Shown here: positions 11,601-21,422 of the stretch, in pieces | Numbering within the stretch: the stretch's first letter is position 1 | Layout of the letters: each line of letters begins with the position of its first letter | Origin: Altica lythri | Lineage: Eukaryota > Arthropoda > Insecta > Coleoptera > Chrysomelidae | Direction of reading: 5' to 3' | DNA length: 64,000 nucleotides | NCBI GenBank assembly: GCA_964028335.1 | Contig: OZ034806.1 | Coordinates: 58,776,607 to 58,840,606, forward strand | Program-made: the position numbers and the translations under genes | Notes under the pieces: model-generated | Told to the model about the DNA's origin: nothing | Seen by the model: only the letters and a program-made list of their open reading frames with translations | Database searches by the model: none

Positions 11601-14600
11601 GTAAGTTATTATTTAAGTTGTTTTAGCTCTTTAGTTTTTATTATGTGTTTCTGCCGTTTTACATAAATAACTCCACGTATCTCGCACCCTCTGTTGATGA
11701 TGCCAAATCAGCATATCAAGTTATACCATTGAACAGCACGTTCAAATGATAAAACTTTATTATCAAAATGAGTGTTCGTTAACGCAAACGTTGCGCGCAT
11801 TGCGCCCATTTTACGGTAGACGTGGTGACCCGTCACAGTCGACTCTTCAACGTTTGGTGGTCAAATTTAAGACGACCGGTTCAGTAAACAATCAGCCAAC
11901 ACTTGTACGTTCAAGGAACGCAAGATCGGCCGAGATAATCGCCGCAGTCCGTGAAAGTGTACAGCAGAACCCTAGGAAGTCTATTTCTCGCCGTCCACAA
12001 GAACTCGGCTTTTCGCAGACTTTAATTTGGCGAATTTTGCATCAGGATTTGGGCCTACACCCGTACAAGATCCAAATGACCCAGGAGCTCAAAGTTCATG
12101 ACCATAGACAACGCCGTTTGTTCGCTGACTGGGCTTCGAATCGTTTGGAAGAGGACAACAATTTTGGCGAAAAAATCATCTTTAGTGACGAGGCGCATTT
12201 TTGCATGAATGGCTGTGTTAACAAGCAAAATTGCCGTATATGGAACGACACCAACCGGCGCGAGGTTCAACAGGTGATGATGCATCCTCAAAACGTTACC
12301 GTTTGGTGTGTATTTTGGGCCGGCGGCGTCATCGGTCTGTACTTTTTGAAAACGCCGTTGGTGAGGCGGTCACCGTTAACAGCGAGCGCTACAGAACGAT
12401 GATAACCAATTTCTTATGGCCTAAATTGAACCATATGGATCTAGACGACATTTGGTTCCAGCAGGACGGCGTTACGTGCCACACTGCAAACACCACGATT
12501 GACATTCTGCATGAACGATTTGAGGGTAAGGTCATCTCTCGCAGGGGTGATGTGAATTGGCCACCACGGTCATGCGATTTGACCCCGCTAGACTTTTTGC
12601 TGTGGGTTTTCTTGAAGTCGCAGGTCTATACAAAGAAAACACAATCGACCGATGCCGTTAAGGTGAACATAACACAGGCCATCGCTCAAATTCAGCCGGA
12701 TTTATTCGGAAGAGTCATTGAAAATTGAACCACTCGAATCCGTGCCACCGTAAGAAGCCGAGGCGGGCATTTGAATGATGTCATATTCCACACTTACATG
12801 CGCCTTTCACATAAAAAAATAATTTTTTTTAATATCTCACACACACCCTGTTTTCCAATTACAGAGCATAATGCGACTCAGTGACGCACAATGCCGAAAT
12901 GTGCTAACGCTTAATTGGAACGTGGATTGGTTTTCAAGTGCACCGACAGAGTGCGCAAGGTTCAGTGTTGTGAGACAAAAACATTAATAAACTTAGCAAT
13001 CTTATTAATGTATAAACAAAATGATATACAATAAAATTTTATTTTCACTTAGTATATAAAATAGCGAAAAATAAATTTGTCATGTTCGTACCTTCATTCA
13101 TACTTATATTTAGTTTTGTAACACAGTTTCAATTTACTTTTTTACTTTTTCAACAGATTACGTAGAAACTTTAATAGATCAGTTCAATAATAAAGAATAT
13201 TACTAACAATAGGCGATAGTGTAAATAAAATTTTTATTAAGCGAAAGGATATCATCCATTACTCAAATGTGGTCAAATGGTAAAACCAGATAAAGAAACA
13301 CAAAGTCTCGTACCACAAAATATTTAATAAAAATAAAAATTATCAGTATTGACAACTAGTTTCGACCAACACGGTCATCTTCAGGTCTGTGAAAAAATAT
13401 AAATAGAAAGATAATGAAAATAAAAAGTAAGAGCTTAACAACTTACCAAATAACAAAGTGAAATATTAAAGTTACAAAAATTATCCAAACAAAAATTAAA
13501 TGGAAAGAAATTTATGGTATCTGGTTACTATATCTTCAACAACTGAAGTCCAACAGCAGCAAACAGTGTGTAATGAGGAGACAACCAGTAGAGGTATGCT
13601 CATGAAAGATTAAAAAGTGTGGTACGAAAAAATTATAACTAACATGGGAACGTTAGTAGTCGGAACGAGAAACAGATTTATTTAAAAAATTAAAACTTAA
13701 AAACACACACCTTAAAATGAAATGGAGCTAAAAACTCGGGCATTGGTTAAGGAATAAGCCCAAGAGAATTCCTTTCTTGATGGAAAACTAGATCAGGAGG
13801 GATGAAGGTCAAAAAGTAATATACTCCATCAAAGGGATGGAAGAAAAACAGATATTTATTGTGTACGGGTAGTAAAGCAATAGAAAATAGTAATAAGACC
13901 GTACATATGTAGTGTTTATAAGTATGACAATATAAGACCTTCGAAAAGCAGAAAGATCTAGAAAATCCAAGCACAAAAAATGAAAAGGCTATGTAGCGTA
14001 GTAAATAGCCAGAAGTTGGAGAAGTGAGTGAATAAAGGATATACAAGAGGTGTGTGCATAGGAAGTATTTAAGAAAAGTGGCAAACCAGATGTAAGGTAC
14101 AAAATCCGAAACCATTAACAGCGATATCAGCTCCAAAACCATTGTGGTCCATACCAAGGCACTCCCAAAACCAGTATATGTGGATAACTTCGAAGGTGAA
14201 CGATGTTTAAGATGAGAACTATACGTATAGTCAGAAGCACGTTTTTAAAGCGAAGAAACTATGTAAAATGGTGGTAACACAAAGGACTACTGTGTATGAC
14301 AGAAAATTAAAACCGGAAATTGTCATCAAGGGAAGACAGTCAAAAGTCAAAGACATAGAACCATAAATACGTACCATAATACATGAAATACACAGTAGTC
14401 CTTTGTGTTACCACCATTTTACATAGTTTCTTCGCTTTAAAAACGTGCTTCTGACTATACTTATAGTTCTCATCTTAAACATCGTTCACCTTCGAAGTTA
14501 TCTACATATACTGGTTTTGGGAGTGCCTTGGTATGGACCACAATGGTTTTGGAGCTGATATCGCTGTTAATGGTTTCGGATTTTGTACCTTACATCTGGT

Positions 14601-17600
14601 TTGCCACTTTTCTTAAATACTTCCTATGCACACACCTCTTGTATATCCTTTATTCACTCACTTCTCCAACTTCTGGCTATTTACTACGCTACATAGCCTT
14701 TTCATTTTTTGTGCTTGGATTTTCTAGATCTTTCTGCTTTTCGAAGGTCTTATATTGTCATACTTATAAACACTACATATGTACGGTCTTATTACTATTT
14801 TCTATTGCTTTACTACCTGTACACAATAAATATCTGTTTTTCTTCCATCCCTTTGATGGAGTATATTACTTTTTGACCTTCATCCCTCCTGATCTAGTTT
14901 TTCATCAAGAAAGGAATTCTCTTGGGCTTATTCCTTAACCAATGCCTGAGTTTTTAGCTCCATTTTATTTTAAGGTGTGTGTTTTTAAGTTTTAATTTTT
15001 TTAAATTTAAATCTGTTTCTCGTTCCGACTACTAACGTTCCCATGTTAGTTATAATTTTTTCGTACCACACTTTTTGATCCTTCATGAGCATACCTCTAC
15101 TGGTTGTCTCCTCATTACACACTGTTTGCTGCTGTTGGACTTCAGTTGTTGAAGATATAGTAACCAGATACCATAAATTTCTTTCCATTTAATTTTTGTT
15201 AGGATAATTTTTGTAACTTTAATATTTCACTTTGTTATTTGGTAAGTTGTTAAGCTCTTACTTTTTATTTTCATTATCTTTCTATTTATATTTTTTCACA
15301 GACCTGAAGATGACCGTGTTGGTCGAAACTAGTTGTCAATACTAAGGCACTATAGATATAGGTATTATCATCAGCCATTTTTATTCCAATGTCAATCAAT
15401 TTACGTGTCAGACCATAGACAACTTAAAGAGACACGTCCAATCGTATTTTGTAGTAAAAATGGGAACTAAACTAGCTGGTAGTGCGAAAAGCGAAAAAGC
15501 ACTTATAACGGTATAGTAGCAGAGTAAGTACTATTAGCGGTTTTAGTTTAAAATAAATGTAAGGTACTTTAAGCATAAAAAGGGTGTTAAAGTAAAATTT
15601 TAAACAAATACATGGTGCGCTGATGTCGGAACTTGTTGCCAACTTTATATTAACCATCAACACATCTGTTCTATTATCTCTAGTTTTGTGGTTGACATTG
15701 GACTAAACATGGCTGACGATAATACCTATGTTTATAGTGCCTTATCAATACTGATAATTTTTATTTTTATTAAATATTTTGTGGTACGAGACTTTGTGTT
15801 TCTTTATCTGGTTTTAAAATTTTTATTAACGCCAACTTAAAGCTCAAACATTTCTTATATTTTCTGCTACTAAGTTGGTATCCCTTGCGCACATCAGACG
15901 AAAGCAGTACTTTTTAAATTGCTCGATTGTGCGAAGCGCTGCTGTAGTTGGAACGATCAACTTGAGCATTATGCCGCACAATGCTCTATAATGCTGTAAT
16001 TGGAAAACAGGGACAGCTTGTTTTATTCCATTTCAACATCTACCCGCCCTTATTGAAAAACCCTTTAGAATAGATAGTAGGCGGAGTCGTGTTAGGTTTT
16101 TTGCATTACGTCGCCACGCCAGAAATCGGTTTTACGTGCGGCTATCGATGTTTCACATCAAAAAAACGTTTTTTTGAAAATTCTAACTGGGTATAACCCC
16201 TTAAAACGTACTTATGTCAAGAAAATGACAAGACAACTAAAAATATCATTCCATGTCACTTTTTTAAACTGTCAGTTAAGTAATAATTAAAGGATCTACA
16301 CTTACAATGAAAGATATTTTATATTTTAAAGTTAAATAGAACAAAATATTTCCAAATGATGAATAATATTGTTAAACATATACTGGGTAGAATTACTGCT
16401 CATTTGAAAGGACAATGTTTATTAGCAAATAACGATGTCAAGAAATATATAAACATAATTTCAAATAAGAATATCACAAGCTCATCAATCAACCATATAA
16501 CACAAAAATTAATATTATACTTGGATATAATTTATAAACGTAATAAAATATTTGAAAAACATATTTTAAACATTAAAAATCACCACAACTTAAAGGTATT
16601 AAAAGTTAATCTTTCCAGATTACCTACGAGTATTCTTACTACAAATTTAAATAAGAATATCATTAAAAAATCTGTACCAGTATTGAGAGTTAATCTCATC
16701 AGATTACCAATATCTTGTAATAATAGATCTAAAGAAAATACATCTAATATTGAAAATACCCGACATAATTTACACAGTACCAAATTAAATCTAGGATCAA
16801 GGATACTGAAAGTTAAGCTACTTCGATTATCAAAAGTTGATTGTAATATTCGTAATGTTCACCAGCATTTTAACCGCACCCAAAATTGCAGTCCTGTAAG
16901 TTTTAACTCTCAGATAAATTCACATTCTTTAAGTTCTGAATTATTAATTTCTAAAAATCCCATAACACCAACAACTTTAAACAAAATTCAAAAAAATATA
17001 TATTTGAATAAAATTACACGAAAAAATGAAAACGTACGTAATAATTTATGTATTAAAACTAGAAATCCACTTGATTTTATAAATATTACTCCAGATATAG
17101 TGAAAACTTTACTCCTTAATTTTAATAATTTAAACATTATTTTAAATAGAATATATTTATCTTTAAATCCACCTAAAGTTGGTACACTTGAAATATCTGT
17201 AGCAGTAATTTTAAATAAAAAGTATAATTATAATGAATTTAAATTTGTTCACAAAAACATTAACACTAACAAAGAAATAACAAACAACACCAATGTACCA
17301 CTAATTCCTATTGAAAATAAATTTGAATTCGTATCAGTATACCATAAGTCATTAAACGAAAGAGAGAATAGTTATACAATAGATAATACAACTATTATCA
17401 ATTGTTTTAAAAATAATAATGGTTCTCAGACCTGGGAAGAGGAATCTAACAATAACTTCGATCTCGTAGAATATATAAATAATGATACTGAAGATGTTGA
17501 AGGAAGGAATTTAGAACTTCAAGAATGTAACGACGAGATGAACCTGAGAGATTTGGTTGAAATTAATCAGCACCATTTAGAAGATATTCTTGAAGAATTT

Positions 17601-20600
17601 GAAATAAAATTTCTCCACAAAAATTTTAGTTACGATCATATTTTTGAAAATTGTGACTTAGAATGATGATAGTGGATTGAGGACAGGCAAAGAAAAATCA
17701 AAGCTTTTATTAAATTGCCGACGTTTCGACGTTTATTGTCGTCTTTTTCAAGGCTAAAATACATTTTATATAGATGCTATTATATAATAATAAGAAAAAA
17801 ATGTTAAAATAAAAACATAATATCACACACACAAAAAAAGAATTAAATAAATTATAAAATATATATGTACCTTTTTAATTAGATATGCTTTTTTATGCCT
17901 TTGATAATAATTAAACTATTGTAAACATATACAATACGTATAAAATCAATGGTTGATATAAAAAATTATTAGGGAATAAACATACAAAATGTGTTATATT
18001 AAGTTTATAAATAGGTTAAAATCGATATGTGTTTAATATATTTTTTAGATTAAGTTCAATGATTTATTAAACTGTATATCTAACGCATTTCGTTAATATT
18101 TGTCTTGTTAAAGTAGTTTAGAATAAAGTACTTATATATAATAAAAAATGCGATTACACTAATTTCACTTTACAAGTTTTTGAAAAACATTTTCAAAGAC
18201 ATTGACCGTTCAACTAAGAATAAACAACTACTTCCCGGACTATAGGCCCCGACGGATATTGAATTACACTTCAAAGTCAAACGGGGTTGGCATATCTAAT
18301 AGATAATTTAAACCAACCATTCTAGTTTGCAGTTAGCAGGGACAACATAACTTGTAGACCGGTTTCGGCGTATTTGCGCCTCGTCAGTACAAGGTATATG
18401 TTATCCGTCAGCGAGCTTAAAGCATAATCTCTGACTGAAGATGAAACTAAAATCACGATCGATATATGTCTATATAGTAACGAAAGTGTAAACTATGTGA
18501 TAGTAGTGACATCTTCACCTCCAACTGCAAACCAAAATTCGGATTTTGACAACGAGACGTTAGACTCGAAACTATAAAGTATTATTACAGCACACTGTAA
18601 TATTGTCGTATTTAATAAAGCGAGTTACCAATAGATATCACAGATTATTCTTATTCTAACGCTTTACAAGTTTTTGAAAAACATTTTCAAAGACATTGAC
18701 CGTTCAACTAAGAAGAAACAACTACTTCCCGGGTATAGGCACCGACGGATATTGGATTACACTTCAAAGTCAAAGTCTCTTTATTAAATACGACAATATT
18801 ACAGTTTGCTGTAATAATACTTTATACACTAATTTCATTTTATTTTTAATTCTTTATTCGCAGGTTCTGAAATAAAAAAATACCTGGAAAAACTCAGTAT
18901 TTTTGACTTTGTCAAACAATTAGGTACAAAATTAATAAACAAATGAATAAATATCTTTTTATATACTTTAGAAGGGCTTAATTTAACAAGTTTCGCAAAA
19001 TATATAGAATTTTTTGTAGTTGTATTTCCATACTAAAAGGAAAATGATTTCGTACAAATTTAACTCAATTTACTACAAGGGTTGCGTAGGCAGTATCTTT
19101 TTGATGATACTTTACTTATATAATTATTCAATTTCACATTTTTTCCAGCGTGGTTTAGGTTTTATGCCGAAAAGAGGTCTTAAAACATCGCAGTGCGAAG
19201 TATTCCGATTTTATAAACTTCACGCCACAAAAGGAATATGTGAACCAATAAGTATGATTGTACCAAGAAAAAGCGATCAATTTCATGATGATCTTTATCC
19301 TGATACTGCCGCTGCCAAACCTGCTTTGACTGCTCAAGAATGGATTAAGGGCAAAAATTCCTTACCTTTACTCATATCTATGAAAACAGGTAATTACAAA
19401 AAAAAAGTATTTTGTTTTAGTGGTTTTGCAGAAATTATTATTTCCGAAACTCGACGCCCAGTTTGAAGTTATCCACTCCTCAGAGGCTCTCTGTTTACAG
19501 AATCGAATGCCTTCTTTATATCGATGAAGGCAATATACATATTGTCCTGATGCTCTAGTGTTTTCAGTTGCCGTTTTGTCATAGGATAAAAATCAAATCA
19601 CATGTAGATCTGAAGCCACTTTTTTTCTGAGAGAGAATTTTGTCAATATAAGGCGCAGAAGCCGATTTGCCATTATTCTAGTGAGGATCTTACCTGCAAC
19701 AGATAGTAAAGATATGGCCCCTATAGTTGCTACAGTGTCACCTGTGTTTTTGAATAGAATTACTATAAGTGCTTCTCGGAATTCTTGTATTAAAAAGAGT
19801 TTTGATGTGAGGAATTAATTCAGAGTCTAGTGCCTTTAGGATTTCTGCAACTATGCCAACTGACTTGTTCTTTATTTGAGAAAGTATGTGAGATATCTCT
19901 TGAAGCGGTATTTCAGCATCTAGTGTTTGGTATTGAGGAATTAGTTCAATAGCAGAGTGGTCAATGAAGTTTTTCTGGTTCAGAACAGTAGCATAATGTT
20001 CTCTCCAACGGTTCAAAATTTCTTGTTCGTCTCTTATGAAGTCACCATTTTCGCGTTTGAGTGATAATAATTTTTTGTGAATAGGCCCATGGAGTTCTTT
20101 TGTTGCGTTGAAGAAGCGACGAGAATTGTAAGAGTCTGGGAACGTCTGGATTACATTTGCTTTGTCTTTCCACTATTTTTTCGAAATGCTGGTTTCAACT
20201 GTTCTCTAATCGTTGGATCAATGACCTTTTCGGTTCTAAAACGAAGTTGGGTTGCATGCTTTCTTTGATTGATGTATATTTTGCAAGCACAATTTTGATT
20301 TAGCTGTTACGATTCGATGGTCTGTCCAGCACTCAACATCTACATGAGCTTTTGTAACGAGGACTTAGCTTATGTTTCTTGCGCGAACAATGATATAGTC
20401 CAACATATGCCAGTGGCCTAACCTCGGGTGACGCCAGGTGCCTTTAAATTTATTGTGCAAACGAAATACTGTATTTGTTCAACGCATTTAGTGAGTAACA
20501 AGTTTACAATTAGCATTCATGTTTCCCAATTCATGTCTTCTAATAGCTCCTTGCCAAATGTCATAGTCTCTGCCTACTCGTGCGTTGAAGTCCCCGAGGA

Positions 20601-21422
20601 GTAAGATTCTATCTCGGGCTGAAACCGAACTAAGAATAGAGTCAAGGCTCTGGCAGAAAACGTTTTTTGTTTCCTGATCATAGTTTGAGACTTTCAGTTT
20701 TAGCTTCATAACTGGTTGTGATATTCCGCAGGGTACTTGATCTAACTGAGAAGCAATGGAGTAATAATAATAATAATTTAACGAAACCAGCTTAGGATAT
20801 AATATTTCCAACCTTACCAAAAATTGTTAAAATTTTATTTGGGGTTAATGTGTTTTATTTTTTTGCAGGGGAACAAAATGAATTAAACATAGCATCAATA
20901 AAACAACGTAACCAGATCAAAAATGCCGAACCACCAAAACTGGACAATAACAAAAGGAAATTTGCATTTTTATCCAAAGAAACAATACCAGATTACAGAC
21001 CAAAGGATATGGTAATAACAGAAAAAAGTCGAAAAACTTCTAACAATGAAACATTTCAGAAGTTGCAACAAAAATTTAATCAAATTGAAATTAATAATCA
21101 TCAAGATGTTCGCTTGATGAGGGAAGTTAACAGTATTGGTGATAATATTCTTACTGAACATGATGTAAGTTAATATATTTATTTTTATGTCTTGTAGTCA
21201 CTTTGAATACATCTTCAGTACTATGATTGTTAGTCTAGATACCGTCACATTTGCAATAAGCTTTTCTGAGATGAGTAACTATATCTTTTTCACCTTTGTT
21301 TTTAGTTAAGAAGAGCTTATCAACTACAAAGCGAGGAAATAAGAAAGTTAAAGAAACAATTAACAAATAGTGAATATCGAGTTAAAGAGCTGGAAGACCA
21401 AATCAGATTACTTAAGAATTAA
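5671..21422 (+). CDS. coro: Coronin, WD40 actin-binding protein
   Basis: Coronin binds F-actin and Arp2/3 regulators at the cell cortex. Coding exons: 5671-5679 (MSK), 8797-8994, 9183-9299, 9356-9505, 11053-11217, 11289-11600, 19149-19389, 20869-21164, 21306-21422. All junctions are GT-AG and keep frame, giving 534 residues, or about 547 with the alternative exon at 1285; family members are about 450-530. Exon 2 carries the family signature VRSSKFRHVYG near the N terminus. WD-repeat blades follow (DIKWNPFNDNVIASCSDD, then VIVWDIEKGDAINV), and the conserved FMPKRGL/EVFRFYKL block opens exon 7. The last exon is a short coiled coil (LRRAYQLQSEEIRKLKKQL) typical of the trimerising tail. No disabling changes were seen. 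An AATAAAG polyadenylation signal lies at about 21682. The 7.5-kb sixth intron of the common part is packed with repeats and a 436-codon ORF. Confidence 0.93.
6039..6879 (+). mobile_element. Helitron remnant
   Basis: The 5' end is TCTATACTAATATTATAAAG preceded by A; the 3' end is AGGGCGGGCTGCTAG followed by T, the A|TC...CTAG|T arrangement of Helitrons. About 200 bp before the 3' end, plus-strand frames match the C-terminal Pif1-helicase region (PIKTSFAFTNNKSHGQTF). At 841 bp it is a deleted, non-autonomous copy within coronin intron 1. Confidence 0.8.
6880..7849. other. AT-rich stretch with no gene recognised
   Basis: Two overlapping hydrophobic open frames (7297-7587, 7496-7741) have no recognised domain, and their T-rich codon make-up follows the base composition. 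Nothing else was seen. Confidence 0.4.
7850..8735 (+). mobile_element. Tc1-like transposon fragment, broken
   Basis: Plus-strand frames contain Tc1 transposase blocks with frameshifts: KKPLLKLRG near 7970, HGGGSVIVW near 8143, NFILQQDNDPKHS near 8280 and DLNPIELC near 8402. The 3' terminus at about 8713-8735 (GGGCAAAAACTTTTGACCGG then TGGTG and TA) is a typical Tc1 TIR. No matching left terminus was found, so the 5' end appears lost. Confidence 0.75.
9506..11052. other. Coronin intron with LINE debris
   Basis: Besides the LINE fragment at 9660-10140, the intron holds a short AT run (about 10729-10742) and a segment at 10930-11010 (AATTTCGTTGAAATCGGTTG) of a type common in insect transposon tails. 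Confidence 0.5.
9660..10140 (-). mobile_element. Non-LTR retrotransposon (Jockey/CR1-like) 3' fragment
   Basis: On the minus strand, frames near 10110-9980 read HQFGFLRHRST and TDLSKAFDM, conserved reverse-transcriptase blocks. Nearer the 3' end come TPSTLKLFNAR-type residues. The fragment ends in an A-rich tract at about 9670 (read on the minus strand). Frames are broken and the RT core is partly deleted. Confidence 0.6.
11700..12845 (+). mobile_element. mariner-superfamily element with a DD41D-type transposase, inactivated
   Basis: The transposase spans about 11725-12826. From 11746 it has an N-terminal HTH region and a first catalytic Asp in IIFSDEAHF. A one-base loss in the T run near 12342 shifts frame. 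The second part (to 12728) has QQDGVTCHTA and SCDLTPLDFLLW. Forty-one residues separate the second Asp from the Asp of TPLD, matching the DD41D (rosa/VISITOR-type) mariner lineage and not DD34D. A premature TGA after VIEN cuts off a further 30 or so recognisable codons. The TIRs were not defined. Confidence 0.75.
13281..15816. repeat. Nearly perfect 2.5-kb inverted repeat with 1-kb arms
   Basis: The left arm (13281-14296) and right arm (14389-15816) are inverted copies separated by a 92-bp spacer. For most of the length paired positions add to 28685. The same 136-codon frame appears at 13747-14157 (minus) and 14528-14938 (plus) with identical translation. Only scattered single-base differences are seen. 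The right arm is longer because a 401-bp MITE inserted at 15344. Each arm has a degenerate hammerhead-like motif (CTGAAGA ... GGTCGAAAC). The hydrophobic frames are duplicated repeat sequence and are not called as genes. Confidence 0.9.
15344..15744. mobile_element. hAT-type MITE, 401 bp with 8-bp target duplication
   Basis: The termini AAGGCACTATAGATATAGG and (complement of the 3' end) TAAGGCACTATAAACATAGG are imperfect TIRs of about 50 bp. TCAATACT flanks both sides (15336-15343 and 15745-15752). The homologous site in the left foldback arm (about 13346-13353) has one uninterrupted copy, directly showing the empty site. Eight-base duplication indicates the hAT superfamily. No coding capacity. 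Confidence 0.85.
16356..17666 (+). CDS. Intact 436-codon ORF nested in a coronin intron, function unknown
   Basis: A single uninterrupted frame runs from MMNNIVKHIL to a TGA, on the same strand as coronin and inside its intron. The protein is Asn/Ile/Lys-rich in its first two-thirds and acidic at the C terminus (from about residue 360: EEESNNNFDLVEYINND). Three similar segments recur: VLKVNLSRLPT (81-91), VLRVNLIRLPI (109-119) and ILKVKLLRLSK (150-160). No signal peptide, membrane segment, zinc finger or transposase motif was recognised. The frame is far longer than chance frames in this AT-rich DNA, where stops are dense. It could be a nested host gene, a fast-evolving orphan or part of an unknown element. 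A repeat motif starts within about 40 bp of the stop. Confidence 0.6.
   Translation: MMNNIVKHILGRITAHLKGQCLLANNDVKKYINIISNKNITSSSINHITQKLILYLDIIYKRNKIFEKHILNIKNHHNLKVLKVNLSRLPTSILTTNLNKNIIKKSVPVLRVNLIRLPISCNNRSKENTSNIENTRHNLHSTKLNLGSRILKVKLLRLSKVDCNIRNVHQHFNRTQNCSPVSFNSQINSHSLSSELLISKNPITPTTLNKIQKNIYLNKITRKNENVRNNLCIKTRNPLDFINITPDIVKTLLLNFNNLNIILNRIYLSLNPPKVGTLEISVAVILNKKYNYNEFKFVHKNINTNKEITNNTNVPLIPIENKFEFVSVYHKSLNERENSYTIDNTTIINCFKNNNGSQTWEEESNNNFDLVEYINNDTEDVEGRNLELQECNDEMNLRDLVEINQHHLEDILEEFEIKFLHKNFSYDHIFENCDLE
17690..17760 (-). repeat. Degenerate hammerhead-like motif of a Penelope-type repeat
   Basis: On the minus strand, CTTGAAAAAGACGAC is followed by AATAAA and CGTCGAAACGTCGG. A GACG/CGTC stem lies between a damaged CUGANGA box and GAAAC. 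This layout is familiar from Penelope-like elements, but the first core box is mutated, so no ribozyme is called. Confidence 0.4.
18168..18824. repeat. 494-bp tandem repeat, one full unit and a partial second, with hammerhead
   Basis: CTTTACAAGTTTTTGAAAAA starts at 18168 and again at 18662. The two copies match over about 115 bp (GACATTGACCGTTCAACTAAG, then ACGGATATTG), giving a 494-bp period. The second unit breaks off at about 18776. It is followed by 18779-18824, an inverted copy of 18576-18621 (TAAAGTATTATTACAGCA). A tandem unit with one ribozyme resembles Penelope pseudo-LTRs, retrozymes or hammerhead satellites; no reverse transcriptase was found nearby. Confidence 0.65.
18345..18401 (-). 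ncRNA. Type I hammerhead ribozyme
   Basis: On the minus strand: ACAUA, internal loop UAC, CUUGUA (stem I 5' side), the core box CUGACGA, GGCG-CAAAUA-CGCC (stem II), GAAA, a minimal stem III in ACCGGU, then C at the cleavage site (18357), UACAAG, U and UAUGU (stem I 3' side). Stem I pairs 6 + 5 bp around an internal loop, the feature that can contact loop II. All conserved core positions (CUGANGA, GAAA, NUH) are intact. A two-pair stem III is usual for Penelope/retrozyme-type ribozymes, which often cleave best as dimers. Activity is inferred. Confidence 0.85.
19440..20820 (-). mobile_element. Non-LTR retrotransposon fragment (endonuclease and RT), broken
   Basis: Reading the minus strand, the endonuclease segment comes first (20820-20488; LLGDFNARVGRDYDIWQGAI). 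The pre-RT region follows (20016-19738; LQEISHILSQIKNKSVG, a short form of the usual KNKKSVG block), then the RT block YIAFIDIKKAFDSVNREPL near 19560-19480. The element ends abruptly at about 19443-19470 next to GTGGATAACTTCAAAC. Several frameshifts and deletions. It lies in coronin intron 7. The same LINE family is present at 25290-25925. Confidence 0.75.

Larger units (their letters stand above)
12846..16012. mobile_element. Element with 19-bp TIR enclosing a large foldback
   Basis: CCCTGTTTTCCAATTACAG starts at 12846 and its exact complement ends at 16012. Related shorter blocks occur subterminally (TTAATTGGAACG near 12912, GTTGGAACGATC near 15947). A 3-bp ACA flanks both sides, too short to be decisive. 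No transposase was found inside; most of the interior is the foldback at 13281-15816. Superfamily not assigned. Confidence 0.55.

Noticed and set aside
13747..14157. 136-codon hydrophobic ORF, identical to 14528-14938 on the other strand
   Set aside because: The two are mirror images in the foldback arms; Phe/Leu-rich content reflects T-rich DNA and no domain is recognised. Treated as repeat sequence, not duplicated membrane genes.
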